Position numbers and translations under genes: made by a program | The notes under the pieces: model-generated | The model's database searches: none | What the model saw: the letters and a program-made list of their open reading frames with translations, nothing else | Told to the model about the DNA's origin: nothing | Origin: Candidatus Colwellia aromaticivorans | GTDB lineage: Bacteria > Pseudomonadota > Gammaproteobacteria > Enterobacterales > Alteromonadaceae | Reading direction: 5' to 3' | DNA length: 64,000 bases | NCBI RefSeq assembly: GCF_003333305.1 | Contig: NZ_QOLD01000003.1 | Location: 39,760-103,759, forward strand | Shown: one piece after another, positions 38,726-48,613 of the stretch | How the letters are laid out: the number at the start of each line of letters is the position of its first letter | Position numbering within the stretch: the first letter of the stretch is position 1

Positions 38726-40072
38726 ATGCATACTCAGCTTAATCCTGTTGGTAATATGAACATTCTCTCTCAAGCTGAAGTAGATCAACTTCAGCGTTCA
38801 TCAACCAGTGAGCTTTATAACCTCTATAGAAACTGCTCTCTAGCAGTACTAAATGCAGGTAGTCATACCGATGATGCTGAAGTTATTTATCAGCAGCATA
38901 AAGAGTTTACTATCGAAGTGCTAAGACGTGAGCGAGGCGTCAAAATAGATCTTAAAAACCCACCAAAAATTGCTTTTGTTGATGGCAAAATAATTAGAGG
39001 AATTCGCGAACACTTATCCGCGGTATTACGTGATATCTTATTTATCCATAATCGCTACGAAAATATGCACTGTACGCCTGACACCTTAACTGATGCTACT
39101 TTTGGAATATTACGAAATGCAAATGCAATTTTACCCGAAACTGAACCACGCTTAGTTACTTGTTGGGGAGGTCATTCCATTAAACACTATGAATATAAAT
39201 ATACTAAAGCAGTTGGTTACCAATTAGGTTTACGAGATTTTAATATTTGCACCGGCTGTGGTCCCGGCGCAATGAAAGGACCAATGAAAGGTGCGACTAT
39301 TGGCCATGCAAAACAACGAAATAAAGAAGGTAGGTATTTAGGCTTAACTGAACCGAGTATTATTGCTGCCGAGCCACCTAACGCTATTGTCAATGAATTG
39401 GTGATAATGCCAGATATTGAAAAGCGCCTGGAGGCTTTTGTTCGTATATCACACGGTATTATTATATTCCCTGGCGGTGCGGGAACAGCAGAAGAGTTAC
39501 TTTACATCTTAGGTATTTTATTAAATGAAAAAAATGTTAACCAAATACTTCCTATCATTTTAACCGGTCCTAGCAGCGCCAGTGACTATTTTGCTGAAAT
39601 TGATGCTTTTATTGGCGCAACTTTAGGTGAAAAAGCACAGAAACTTTACAAGATAATTATTGATGATGCAGAACAAGTAGCGCAATTAATGTCTAAAGAC
39701 TTAGTACGAGTGCTTGATTACCGTAAAGAAACAGGCGATGCTTTTCATTTTAACTGGTCTTTAGCCATTGAAAGCGATTTTCAACAACCATTTGAACCAA
39801 ACCACGAAAACATGTCAGGGTTAAATATTAGTTATGATCTATCAACGGCTAAGCTTGCTGCTAATTTACGTCGAGTTTTTTCGGGAATAGTCGCGGGTAA
39901 TGTAAAATCAGGTGGTATTAAAAGTATTAGAGAATTTGGCCCTTTTCAACTATCAGGTGATAAAGAAATTATGACTTTAATGGACAAGTTACTAGCATCT
40001 TTCGTTAGTCAACAACGTATGAAATTACCCGGTAGCGAGTACGTCCCTTGTTATAGTGTTATTGAGGAATAA
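38726..40072 (+). CDS. ppnN: Pyrimidine/purine nucleotide 5'-monophosphate nucleosidase
   Basis: This 448-residue enzyme of the LOG family splits nucleoside monophosphates to base and ribose 5-phosphate. E. coli PpnN is stimulated by ppGpp. The LOG signature [15 protein letters not shown] and the [14 protein letters not shown] nucleotide region are present, and the N- and C-terminal extensions typical of PpnN fit the length (454 in E. coli). AAAGGAG precedes ATG 38726, which decides this start. It is followed after three bases by xni. Confidence 0.95.
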   Translation: MHTQLNPVGNMNILSQAEVDQLQRSSTSELYNLYRNCSLAVLNAGSHTDDAEVIYQQHKEFTIEVLRRERGVKIDLKNPPKIAFVDGKIIRGIREHLSAVLRDILFIHNRYENMHCTPDTLTDATFGILRNANAILPETEPRLVTCWGGHSIKHYEYKYTKAVGYQLGLRDFNICTGCGPGAMKGPMKGATIGHAKQRNKEGRYLGLTEPSIIAAEPPNAIVNELVIMPDIEKRLEAFVRISHGIIIFPGGAGTAEELLYILGILLNEKNVNQILPIILTGPSSASDYFAEIDAFIGATLGEKAQKLYKIIIDDAEQVAQLMSKDLVRVLDYRKETGDAFHFNWSLAIESDFQQPFEPNHENMSGLNISYDLSTAKLAANLRRVFSGIVAGNVKSGGIKSIREFGPFQLSGDKEIMTLMDKLLASFVSQQRMKLPGSEYVPCYSVIEE

Positions 40073-40075
40073 TAA

Positions 40076-40939
40076 ATGTCGGCTCATTTAGTGTTAATTG
40101 ACGCGTTAAACTTGATCCGGCGTATTTATGCGGTACAAGAACGTCCCTTTGTTCAAAACAAAATGCAATTAAATGATGAGTTGGCAATAAAAACGCAAAA
40201 ACAAGTTTTATTTAATACCCAAAATGCTTGTACTAACGCATTAGAAAAAATACTAAACCATCAACAAGCCAGCCATGCACTTGCGGTGTTTGATAGTCAA
40301 CAGCCATGTTGGCGCTATAAGCTCTATGCTGACTATAAAAAAGGTCGTAAAAAAATGTCATCGCATCTTGCGGATGAATTACCGACCATTCAAGATGCTT
40401 TTTTACAACTAGGCGTTGATTCATTAGTGTCTGAAGAAGATGAGGCCGATGATCTTATCGCAACGTTAGCAACAAAAATGGCGCTTCATGGCCAACATGT
40501 CACTATTGTTTCGACAGATAAAGGATTTCTACCTTTATTAAGCCCTACCATTCATATTTACGATTATTTTAATCGCCGTTATCTCGACGAACAACACGTA
40601 AAAGATAAGTTTGATATAAAACCAACACAGCTTATTGATTTATGGACATTAACTGGAGATAACACTAATAAAATCCCAGGTGTCGCTGGTATAGGCCAAA
40701 TAACGGCAGCAAGTTTACTAAATCAATATGGTTCATTAAGTGCTATTTTAAACAGCACTGAGATTAAGCCAGCAATCAAAGAAAAACTTAACAATAGTTC
40801 ACAGCAAATAGCGTTAAGCCGACAACTGCTCACGCTAAAACAAAATATTCCACTTGGATTTAACCTCAAAGATATTCGTTTAGATACATCAACAGATAAG
40901 AGCGATAACAATAAGTCTCCCTATAATCAGGCGCTTTAA
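40076..40939 (+). CDS. xni: Flap endonuclease Xni (ExoIX)
   Basis: This 287-residue protein of the 5'-3' exonuclease fold, like the small domain of DNA polymerase I, has LIDALNLIRR, EDEADDLIATLA, STDKGFLPLL and the H3TH stretch GIGQITAASLLNQYG. Xni processes flap structures. E. coli Xni is 251 residues; the C-terminal tail here is a low-complexity addition (TSTDKSDNNKSPYNQAL). It is probably co-transcribed with ppnN. The stop overlaps the start of a 25-codon ORF. Confidence 0.94.
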   Translation: MSAHLVLIDALNLIRRIYAVQERPFVQNKMQLNDELAIKTQKQVLFNTQNACTNALEKILNHQQASHALAVFDSQQPCWRYKLYADYKKGRKKMSSHLADELPTIQDAFLQLGVDSLVSEEDEADDLIATLATKMALHGQHVTIVSTDKGFLPLLSPTIHIYDYFNRRYLDEQHVKDKFDIKPTQLIDLWTLTGDNTNKIPGVAGIGQITAASLLNQYGSLSAILNSTEIKPAIKEKLNNSSQQIALSRQLLTLKQNIPLGFNLKDIRLDTSTDKSDNNKSPYNQAL

Positions 40940-41016
40940 TGAAAAAAATCATTGCAATAACAATCTATACTCAAGAGCAAGTTTTAGAAATAAATCGTAA
41001 ACTGGGAAGTCATTAA
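40939..41016 (+). CDS. 25-codon ORF overlapping the xni stop (TAATG)
   Basis: A short frame encodes MKKIIAITIYTQEQVLEIN and six more residues, starting at an ATG that shares a base with the xni stop. It ends 30 bp before a MITE-like element. It may be the remnant of a gene disrupted near the element or a chance frame. There is no family match I can name. Confidence 0.25.
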   Translation: MKKIIAITIYTQEQVLEINRKLGSH

Positions 41017-41045
41017 AAACACGAATAAGCAACCACCACGCTACT

Positions 41046-41421
41046 TAGGGTCTGTTGATCTTTCGAGATTGCTTTTGCAGCGACTTGTTGGGTATTTATA
41101 CAAGGCAGAGCCTTTGTAATGTGGTTGTTCTACATAAAAAGGCGATAACGCCGTAAAAATGACCAACAAACGCTGTCCGAAGGATTCGGCTAAGGTAACT
41201 TTGATACAGATATAGTTTCTGCCTAATATAATCTGTTATGCTTCCTGAGTTAAGTACTTATTAACCTAAATTCAGATAATAAGTTAAATAATTTAAAAAT
41301 GATAACTTTCAAACTCGCTTACTATCAATTTACATGATATAAAGCGCACCATTACAGCAGTAAGTAGTATCTATTAGTTAAAAAGTCGATCGTTATCATC
41401 AAAGTACATCAACAGACCCTA
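41046..41421. mobile_element. MITE-like element with 14-bp perfect inverted ends (376 bp)
   Basis: It begins TAGGGTCTGTTGAT and ends ATCAACAGACCCTA, which is a perfect inverted repeat. TA at each border is consistent with insertion at TA. There is no ORF of note inside. The ends resemble those of IS5- or IS630-type elements, so it may be moved by a transposase encoded elsewhere. It occupies most of the 524-bp gap between xni and the isocitrate dehydrogenase gene and may have displaced that gene's promoter. Confidence 0.75.
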
Positions 41422-41463
41422 GCTATTTATAACTAAACAACCTTCCATTACAAGGCAATTAAT

Positions 41464-42471
41464 ATGACCTCTCAAACCATCACAGTTATTCCAGGCGACG
41501 GTATTGGCCCAAGCATCATTGAAGCAGCAATTAAAGTATTAGATAAAGCAGGCTGTAATTTTAACTATGAATATGCTGATGCCGGTTTAACAGCGTTAGA
41601 AAACCATGGTGATTTAGTACCACAAGAAACGCTAGACCTTATCGAGAAAAACAAAATAACGTTAAAGGGTCCATTAACAACACCTGTGGGTGAAGGCTTT
41701 ACTTCAATCAATGTTACTTTACGTAAGCAATTTAAATTATATGCAAACTTACGTCCGGTACTCTCTTTTAAAGGCACTAAAGCTCGTTATGAAAATATCG
41801 ACATTTTAACCGTGCGAGAAAACACCCAAGGTATGTATTCAGGTGCTGGCCAAGTGGTTTCTGAAGATGGTACGCAAGCTGAAGCGATGAGTATTGTTAC
41901 CCGCGATGGTGCTGAAAAAATATTAACCTTTGCTTATGAAACTGCACGCAAAGAAGGTCGTAAAAAAGTAACTGCGGTACATAAAGCTAACATTTTAAAA
42001 TCAACTTCTGGTTTATTTTTAAAAGTTGCTCGTGAAGTTGCTGCGCGCTATCCTGAGATTGAATCAACAGAGATGATTGTTGATAACTGTTGTATGCAAT
42101 TAGTGATGAATCCTGAACAATTCGACGTTATCGTTACCACCAATCTTTTTGGTGATATTTTATCTGATTTATGTGCTGGTTTAGTTGGTGGCTTAGGTAT
42201 GGCGCCAGGAGCTAACATTGGTGAAGGTTGTGCGATTTTTGAAGCGGTTCACGGAAGTGCACCAGATATTGCAGGTAAAAACCTAGCAAACCCTACTTCA
42301 GTAATTTTAGCTGCACTACAAATGCTTGAATATTTAGAAATGAGCGATAAAGCAGATAAAATTAGAAAAGCACTAATAGATGTGATTGCCAGTGGCGACC
42401 GTACTACTCGTGATTTGGGCGGTACTCATGGTACGACCGACTTTACTGAAGCTTTACTTGAAAGGTTATAA
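41464..42471 (+). CDS. NAD-type isocitrate dehydrogenase
   Basis: This 335-residue enzyme belongs to the isocitrate/isopropylmalate dehydrogenase family. It has PGDGIGPSIIEAA, substrate-binding FTSINVTLRKQFKLYANLRP, RENTQGMYSG, and metal-binding DILSDLCAGLVGGLG. The ending (GDRTTRDLGGTHGTTDFTEA) fits the NAD-dependent isocitrate branch rather than LeuB. Marine gammaproteobacteria often carry it beside a monomeric NADP enzyme. It follows a MITE-like element and ends at a strong terminator. Confidence 0.9.
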   Translation: MTSQTITVIPGDGIGPSIIEAAIKVLDKAGCNFNYEYADAGLTALENHGDLVPQETLDLIEKNKITLKGPLTTPVGEGFTSINVTLRKQFKLYANLRPVLSFKGTKARYENIDILTVRENTQGMYSGAGQVVSEDGTQAEAMSIVTRDGAEKILTFAYETARKEGRKKVTAVHKANILKSTSGLFLKVAREVAARYPEIESTEMIVDNCCMQLVMNPEQFDVIVTTNLFGDILSDLCAGLVGGLGMAPGANIGEGCAIFEAVHGSAPDIAGKNLANPTSVILAALQMLEYLEMSDKADKIRKALIDVIASGDRTTRDLGGTHGTTDFTEALLERL

Positions 42472-42501
42472 GCTAGATAGACTATAAGCATAACGGTAAT
42501 C

Positions 42502-42530
42502 AGTTGCGAGTATTTAAATTACTCGCAACT
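42502..42530. terminator. Terminator between isocitrate dehydrogenase gene and rlmM
   Basis: AGTTGCGAGTA and TACTCGCAACT form an 11-bp stem with a 7-base loop, followed by CATTTTTTT on the plus strand. It separates two convergent genes. Confidence 0.9.
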
Positions 42531-42551
42531 CATTTTTTTATTATTTGTAAA

Positions 42552-43631
42552 CTAAATCAGTCTTGCATGCACCGTAATTTCTTCACGGTCATAATACAAA
42601 TGTTTAGCGTACAATTCATACTTCACTTTATGCTCACTAAAGGCATCTTTAATAGTTTGCAAATCATCAGTAACTTGCTGATATCGCCCTTTCATTGGTA
42701 GCTTTAAGTTAAACATAGCTTCCTTGCAGTAACCATTGAGTAACCATTCACTCATCAGCTTAGCAACACGTTGTGGCTTTTCAATCATGTCACAAACAAG
42801 CCAATAAACATTTTGTTTCATTGGCACATATTTAAAGCCATCCATCATTTTATGCTTAACTTGCCCTGTTTCCATCAAAGACTCAGCCATAGGGCCATTG
42901 TCAATAGCAGTGACCATCATTCCTCGACGAACCAGTTGATATGTCCAACCGCCGGGTGCAGAGCCCAAGTCAACAGCATTCATACCCGACGTTAATCGTG
43001 TATCCCACTCATCTCGAGGAATAAAGTACAAAAAGGCTTCATCAAGCTTTAACGTAGAACGACTTGGTGACTGACTGGGAAACTTAAGACGTGGGATACC
43101 CATGACATGTGGTGAGCTATTTCGCGCCAAAGAAAAGCCAAGAATAACTTCTTGACCACTTAAAAATAATGCGTGTAATACTGAGCCATCTTGCTCTGGA
43201 TTAAATGAATCACCTTTTCCTGTTAACACCTTAGCTTTACGTAATCCTTGACGCAGAGGCACTGCAAGTTTACGACAAAATTTACTTAACGCTTTACCGT
43301 CATTGGTGTCTGGCGTTTCCATACGTAAATCATCATATTGCCATTCACTCCCTAATGCCTCAACGATGGCTTCAACGCGATTATACTCTGGTAAATCTAT
43401 TTTATCAGTGAGCGTTACAAACCATTGTCGCGTAAAAATAAGACGCTTAAGAGGAAGGTTTTTTATTAACGCTTCCCCATGAGCAGGATCATGTAAGTGA
43501 AAAAGAACCACACCTTGGTTTTGTTTCAGCTCTAAATAACCATACATTTCATTCCATGAAGCTTTTTCTTGAATTTCAGCTCCACACTCTTTTTCGAAAC
43601 CTGGACGACAATATAAAACAATAGAAGTCAT
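42552..43631 (-). CDS. rlmM: 23S rRNA 2'-O-ribose C2498 methyltransferase
   Basis: This 359-residue protein has an N-terminal THUMP-like region and a C-terminal Rossmann domain with SAM-binding VDLGSAPGGWTYQL. VCDMIEKPQRVA, and the catalytic lysine region FNLKLPMKGRY, follow. It begins MTSIVLYCRPGFEKECG. The length matches E. coli RlmM (366). The ATG overlaps the stop of a 27-codon copy of its own 5' end (43628-43711), so its translation may now depend on re-initiation after that mini-ORF. Confidence 0.95.
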   Translation of the reverse strand: MTSIVLYCRPGFEKECGAEIQEKASWNEMYGYLELKQNQGVVLFHLHDPAHGEALIKNLPLKRLIFTRQWFVTLTDKIDLPEYNRVEAIVEALGSEWQYDDLRMETPDTNDGKALSKFCRKLAVPLRQGLRKAKVLTGKGDSFNPEQDGSVLHALFLSGQEVILGFSLARNSSPHVMGIPRLKFPSQSPSRSTLKLDEAFLYFIPRDEWDTRLTSGMNAVDLGSAPGGWTYQLVRRGMMVTAIDNGPMAESLMETGQVKHKMMDGFKYVPMKQNVYWLVCDMIEKPQRVAKLMSEWLLNGYCKEAMFNLKLPMKGRYQQVTDDLQTIKDAFSEHKVKYELYAKHLYYDREEITVHARLI

Positions 43632-43711
43632 GAGTTAATTTTACCTTGAATTTTCGCACTCAACCATTTATTACCAAAGCCCGGTCGACAATATAATACG
43701 ATAGAGGTCAT
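43628..43711 (-). pseudogene. Tandem duplicate of the rlmM 5' end (27-codon mini-ORF)
   Basis: ATG at 43711 opens MTSIVLYCRPGF, identical to the start of RlmM. It then diverges (GNKWLSAKIQGKINS) and stops at a TGA overlapping the rlmM ATG. The duplicated unit is about 80 bp and includes the ribosome-binding site (AAGGTAAAA before each ATG). The upstream DUF423 gene ends in an ATGA overlap with this mini-ORF, and the mini-ORF ends in an ATGA overlap with rlmM. The junction originally used by rlmM therefore appears copied. Many differences are at third codon positions. Confidence 0.85.
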
Positions 43712-44121
43712 AAGTTGTTTTTACCTTCAATCGACAATAGCAACCAAGCAATTGCCAATGATATTCCGCCAAATGGCGTCAGTTTACCAACAAGGGCAAA
43801 ACTGAAAAATGTTTTGATATAAATAGTGCCGCTAAAGCACAAAATACCGACAAAAAAGCCAATAGCGGCACTAAGCAATATTTTAGAGGGTACCTTAACT
43901 GATGAGCTAGTTATAGCCCAAACCAGTGTTGCCAACAAAGCCAGCGTATGAAATAACTGGTACTGCAGTGCAGTGTTTAACCTTGATTGCACATCAATAG
44001 GTAGTGCTTGTCCACCATGGGCAAGCCAAGCGCCGAATAGTACAGAAAAGCAACCGCTAACACCAACAAAAATCATTAAAAATTTAATTATTCTACCCTT
44101 AGCCTGTATTTCTTCAATCAT
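43708..44121 (-). CDS. DUF423 membrane protein (YgdD-like)
   Basis: This 137-residue inner-membrane protein has four hydrophobic segments. The family marks are GAWLAHGG near the start, NTALQYQLFHTLALL, and GKLTPFGGISLAIAWLLL at the end. Its function is unknown. In E. coli the homologue ygdD lies directly upstream of rlmM, as here. ATG 44121 overlaps the end of the hydrolase gene; the frame is open further upstream to 44157. The stop overlaps the duplicated rlmM start. Confidence 0.88.
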   Translation of the reverse strand: MIEEIQAKGRIIKFLMIFVGVSGCFSVLFGAWLAHGGQALPIDVQSRLNTALQYQLFHTLALLATLVWAITSSSVKVPSKILLSAAIGFFVGILCFSGTIYIKTFFSFALVGKLTPFGGISLAIAWLLLSIEGKNNL

Positions 44122-44785
44122 TAGCACTTTCTTCTTTAATAAATGTAACGATAGCATTCACCGCTGTTTCAATATGTTGCTGATGAGTATAGCCTGATTT
44201 CACCCTTGGTTTTAAACTGTGATCGCCATCAGGTAGAAAAATGGTATGACATAACGGTGATACCTCATACTGTTCTATTTCAACCTGTGAGCCTAAAGTA
44301 TCACGATCGCCTTGTAGAATAAGTACGGTTCTTTGCGTGTTTTGTAATGGCTCTAAACGAAGCTTCTCTGGTTTTTTTGTGGGGTGAAATGGGTACCCTA
44401 TACAGAAAACACCTTGAATAAGCATTGCTATATCGTCATCTGCGGCAATGGTTGCCGCCACACGCGACCCCATAGATTTACCACCAATAAACAATGGCAA
44501 CATAGCTTGTTGACTGTCGGCTACAGAGAAATCATCAATAACACGTTTATAACAATCAATTAATTTGGGCATTCTATCAGGTGGATAACGCTTACCCAGT
44601 GCTATGCGTTTGTCCATATAGGGAAAATTAAAACGCACTACATTAATATTGGCTTTATTTAATAATACGCTGACTTTCTCCATAAACTCATGATGCATAT
44701 CAGCACCTGCACCATGGGCAAAAATAATTTGCGCTATAGGGTTGTCTACTGTGTTTTCAATTTTACTAATGATTATATTTTCCAT
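44114..44785 (-). CDS. Alpha/beta hydrolase, KANSL3/TEX30-like
   Basis: This 223-residue alpha/beta fold protein has AHGAGADMHHEFM (oxyanion region), the nucleophile serine in GGKSMGSR, ILQGDRDTLG with the acid, and the histidine in DGDHSLKP. It resembles the small bacterial members of the KANSL3/TEX30 family, whose substrates are not known. The catalytic triad appears complete. It overlaps the DUF423 gene by eight bases and is the first gene of the short hydrolase-DUF423-rlmM run. Confidence 0.82.
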   Translation of the reverse strand: MENIIISKIENTVDNPIAQIIFAHGAGADMHHEFMEKVSVLLNKANINVVRFNFPYMDKRIALGKRYPPDRMPKLIDCYKRVIDDFSVADSQQAMLPLFIGGKSMGSRVAATIAADDDIAMLIQGVFCIGYPFHPTKKPEKLRLEPLQNTQRTVLILQGDRDTLGSQVEIEQYEVSPLCHTIFLPDGDHSLKPRVKSGYTHQQHIETAVNAIVTFIKEESAND

Positions 44786-44901
44786 AAATCAACTTAACTG
44801 ACTATCGGTAATTTACTATTAATCTGCCCCTACTATGTAAAGTAACTAAAGCATAAAAGGGTAAATTAAGCGCACTGAGTTTATCTACTAATCAAAACGA
44901 C

Positions 44902-44935
44902 AAAGGGGCGAAATACTTAAGTATTGCGTCCCTTT
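44902..44935 (-). terminator. Imperfect hairpin after kdsA
   Basis: AAAGGGGCG..AATACTT pairs with AAGTATT..CGTCCCTTT, with mismatches on each side. The centre AATACTTAAGTATT is perfect. On the minus strand it lies 42 bp after the kdsA stop and is followed by GTCGTTTTG. Confidence 0.6.
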
Positions 44936-44977
44936 ATGAATTGAATTCAAAACTATATAACTAAAAAATCAATTTGT

Positions 44978-45829
<852 letters not shown>

Positions 45830-45900
45830 CTAATAAAAAGCTCTACTAAAGAACCTTAAAAAGCATTCCTTAACAAATATACCAAAGTAAAGGATCAGCT

Positions 45901-45966
45901 TTAAGCTGTATGATTCAATGTCAAAGAAAAAGCACGGAGTTGATGACTATCAATGAGTACTTTTGA
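45901..45966 (-). repeat. Conserved element B upstream of kdsA
   Basis: Read on the minus strand it has TCAAAAGTACTCATTGA, the 6-base spacer TAGTCA, TCAACTCCGTGCTTTTTC and an ATTGAATCATACAG tail. The first and third blocks are identical to those at 23438-23502, and only the spacer differs. Distance and orientation to the next start codon are also nearly the same (80 and 83 bp). Confidence 0.75.
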
Positions 45967-46011
45967 TGCCTACATTGGGTAATACAGCAACAAGATGAAC
46001 TTTACAAAAAA

Positions 46012-47271
46012 TTAACTACCAATGATTCTCAACAACTGCCCACAAATCCATGCCATATAGGTACCTAATGCATACCCTAATACAGCTAACAGTACACCTA
46101 CAGGCGCTAACGATGGATGAAATGCTGAGGCAATAACTGGCGCGGATGCTGCGCCACCAATATTAGCTTTACTGCCTACGGCTAAATAAAAAATAGGCGC
46201 TCTGATCATTCGACCAACAATAAAGAGCAATGCTACATGCACTGCCATCCATATCAAACCAATAACTATATATTTAGGCGCTTCAACTATTTGTGTGACA
46301 TCCATATGTAAACCAATAGTGGCAACCAAAATATAAAGAAAGCTGCTACCGACTTTAGAGGCGCCAACCGCTTCTAGCCGTCTAACTTTAGTAAAAGAGA
46401 GTATTAAGCCAACAGTAGTTACTAACACAATAATCCAAAACAATTTACTGTGTAAACTAAATTTTTTAAGTTCTGGGAAATTCATTTGAAAGTATGGTAC
46501 TAAAAAATCAGCTGCTAGATGAGCAAAACCTGCCGCGCCAAAGGCAATAGTAAGAATAAAAATAAAGTCTTTTAACTCTGGACATCTTGCATGGTCGCGC
46601 TCAAAGGCTTCAACTCTATCAATTAATTTATTTATACCCGAAGTGTCAGCCCCACTTTTGGCATCAATACGTTGATGATTTGCAGCAAAATAGAGCAAGC
46701 AAGCCATCCATAAGTTCGCAATGACTATATCGACCGTCACCATAATCGTGAATATTTTGCCATCAGCACCATAAATTTCTTTCATAGCAAGCATATTAGC
46801 ACCGCCGCCAATCCAGCTGCCCGCTAATGCGGCCATACCTCGCCAAACAGCATCGGGACCCGTTACACCTAATAATTCAGGCCAAATTGCTGCGGTAGTT
46901 AATAAAGCAATAGGGCCACCAATAACCACACCAATAGTACCAGTAAAGAACATAATTATTGCTTTATTACCTAACGCACCAATAGCCTTAATATCAATAC
47001 TTAATGTCAGCAAAACAAGACAGGCAGGTAACAAATAATATTTTGCAACATCATCAATTTTGCTCACTTCAGCACTAACAATACCAAACGTATTTAATAA
47101 CGAAGGCAATAGATAACACATCAATAATGCGGGTACGTACTTATAAAATTTTTGCCAGAACGGATGTTCGCTATTTGAGCTGTAAAAGACGAAGCCTAAA
47201 ATTAATGACAATAACCCTAGGACTGTGGCGTCATTAGTAATTAGTGGAATTGTCAATGGTGCTGCTGACAT
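46012..47271 (-). CDS. DUF819 family membrane protein
   Basis: This 419-residue, strongly hydrophobic protein has about 11-12 membrane segments. Repeated glycine-rich stretches such as GSWIGGGANMLAMKEIYG and AVGSKANIGGAASAPVIA are the family signature in the two halves. The pattern of two inverted halves resembles secondary transporters of the sodium-coupled type. The substrate is unknown. It stands alone between sirB1 and kdsA on the same strand. Confidence 0.85.
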   Translation of the reverse strand: MSAAPLTIPLITNDATVLGLLSLILGFVFYSSNSEHPFWQKFYKYVPALLMCYLLPSLLNTFGIVSAEVSKIDDVAKYYLLPACLVLLTLSIDIKAIGALGNKAIIMFFTGTIGVVIGGPIALLTTAAIWPELLGVTGPDAVWRGMAALAGSWIGGGANMLAMKEIYGADGKIFTIMVTVDIVIANLWMACLLYFAANHQRIDAKSGADTSGINKLIDRVEAFERDHARCPELKDFIFILTIAFGAAGFAHLAADFLVPYFQMNFPELKKFSLHSKLFWIIVLVTTVGLILSFTKVRRLEAVGASKVGSSFLYILVATIGLHMDVTQIVEAPKYIVIGLIWMAVHVALLFIVGRMIRAPIFYLAVGSKANIGGAASAPVIASAFHPSLAPVGVLLAVLGYALGTYMAWICGQLLRIIGS

Positions 47272-47326
47272 CTAGACTCCCTATGAATTTTTATCTTTAT
47301 ACGAAAGAATTCATATCCAAATAGTT

Positions 47327-48169
47327 TTAATGAAAAGTAGGTTCCGTTAATGTGATGTTATCAAGTTGAATTTTCAATAACTGTGCTGCTGGGTCTTTCG
47401 GGCATTGTTCAACAAAATAACGATAATCATCAACAGCTACTTTAAAGCAATCTAATTGGTGAAGTAAAAAACCACGGTCGCGCCGTTGTAGCGGATCGTC
47501 AGGGTTTAATGACAACAATAAATCAACACACAACAAGGCTTTATCAAATGCTAGATCACGAATTAATGCGCTTTTTAATACACTAAGGTGTTCAACTAAA
47601 ATGGCTTGACGGTTCATACTAGCAATTTCATGCTGACTGGGGTCACCTTCAAGATCATCTAAACGTAAATCAAGCTCATGCCAATCAAGTGATTCACCCG
47701 TAACCGCATCAAAAATAATCGCATGTTGTTCATCGCAACAAAGTCTTACCATCACTTTTGTTGGGACAAAAACTAAATCCGTGACAAAACCACAAGCATT
47801 TATAATTTCACAAACAAGTACAGCCTTAACCATAGGAGACATCAATCGTTGATTTAGGCTTGTTGCCACTTTAAATGAGTCTAATGGCCAAACATTTTTA
47901 TGTTTATCAATAAATAAATGCTGATAATACAGTTCATTAAGCAAAATCTCTGCTTGTTCTAATGGAGATTCAATTTCTGCTATTACGGCCTGACATTGTT
48001 CAATGATTTTTTCTAAAGGATCGAGCGAGTGATCAACTTGAGTAGTATCATGCTTTATTGGTTGACATACTATGTCTTGAAAAATGTGCTCTTCAAGCAG
48101 TACCAAGGTTTCTAATAAATCTTTGTCGTCTGATTTTAATTCAGATAATAACAGTGTATTCATAACCAT
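47327..48169 (-). CDS. sirB1: SirB1 family TPR protein
   Basis: This 280-residue protein has an N-terminal transglutaminase-like SirB1 core (ILLNELYYQHLFIDKHKN) and a C-terminal TPR-like part (CVDLLLSLNPDDPLQRRDRG). It is a homologue of E. coli YchA, always in the prfA-prmC-sirB2-sirB1-kdsA block. The biochemical role is not established. Two ATG codons are possible (48169 and 48163), and neither has a strong ribosome-binding site. Confidence 0.88.
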   Translation of the reverse strand: MVMNTLLLSELKSDDKDLLETLVLLEEHIFQDIVCQPIKHDTTQVDHSLDPLEKIIEQCQAVIAEIESPLEQAEILLNELYYQHLFIDKHKNVWPLDSFKVATSLNQRLMSPMVKAVLVCEIINACGFVTDLVFVPTKVMVRLCCDEQHAIIFDAVTGESLDWHELDLRLDDLEGDPSQHEIASMNRQAILVEHLSVLKSALIRDLAFDKALLCVDLLLSLNPDDPLQRRDRGFLLHQLDCFKVAVDDYRYFVEQCPKDPAAQLLKIQLDNITLTEPTFH

Positions 48170-48191
48170 TTATAAAATTCTTCTTAAATAA

Positions 48192-48560
48192 TTAGACGAA
48201 GAAAAGCGGTTCGCGGGTCATGGCTAAACGTACGATTAGCATGACCCAACCCATAGCTCCTAAATACCCAATAATTTGCATTGGCTTATTACGAGCAAGT
48301 TTTAAGGTGAAATAACCGGTAAAGATATAAGCGACTACAGCAAGTAATTTTTCACCCAACCACAATTGCTCAATAGGGTTAATTGAATATTGAATTGCCA
48401 TCACTACACCAAAGGTCAACAGTAAAGTGTCAATGATGTGAGGCGTTATTTTTACCCATTTAGCTTGCAGTCTCGATGAATTGGCTAATGTCCATATAAA
48501 GCGTAGCGTAAATAAGCTAATGCTAAGCACAGCTAAAGTCATGTGAAGATGTTTAAACAT
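48192..48560 (-). CDS. sirB2: SirB2 family membrane protein (YchQ)
   Basis: This 122-residue protein has four membrane helices, starting MFKHLHMTLAVLSISLFTLR. PHIIDTLLLTFGVVMAI and GYLGAMGWVMLIVRLAMTR are family-typical. It is a homologue of E. coli YchQ and Salmonella SirB2, of unknown activity. The position between prmC and sirB1 matches that conserved order. It is probably co-transcribed with both. Confidence 0.9.
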   Translation of the reverse strand: MFKHLHMTLAVLSISLFTLRFIWTLANSSRLQAKWVKITPHIIDTLLLTFGVVMAIQYSINPIEQLWLGEKLLAVVAYIFTGYFTLKLARNKPMQIIGYLGAMGWVMLIVRLAMTREPLFFV

Positions 48561-48613
48561 AAAAGGTTTCCTATTTTCTGTAATTATTTAACATTATGTA
48601 AGTTTATAGTAAG

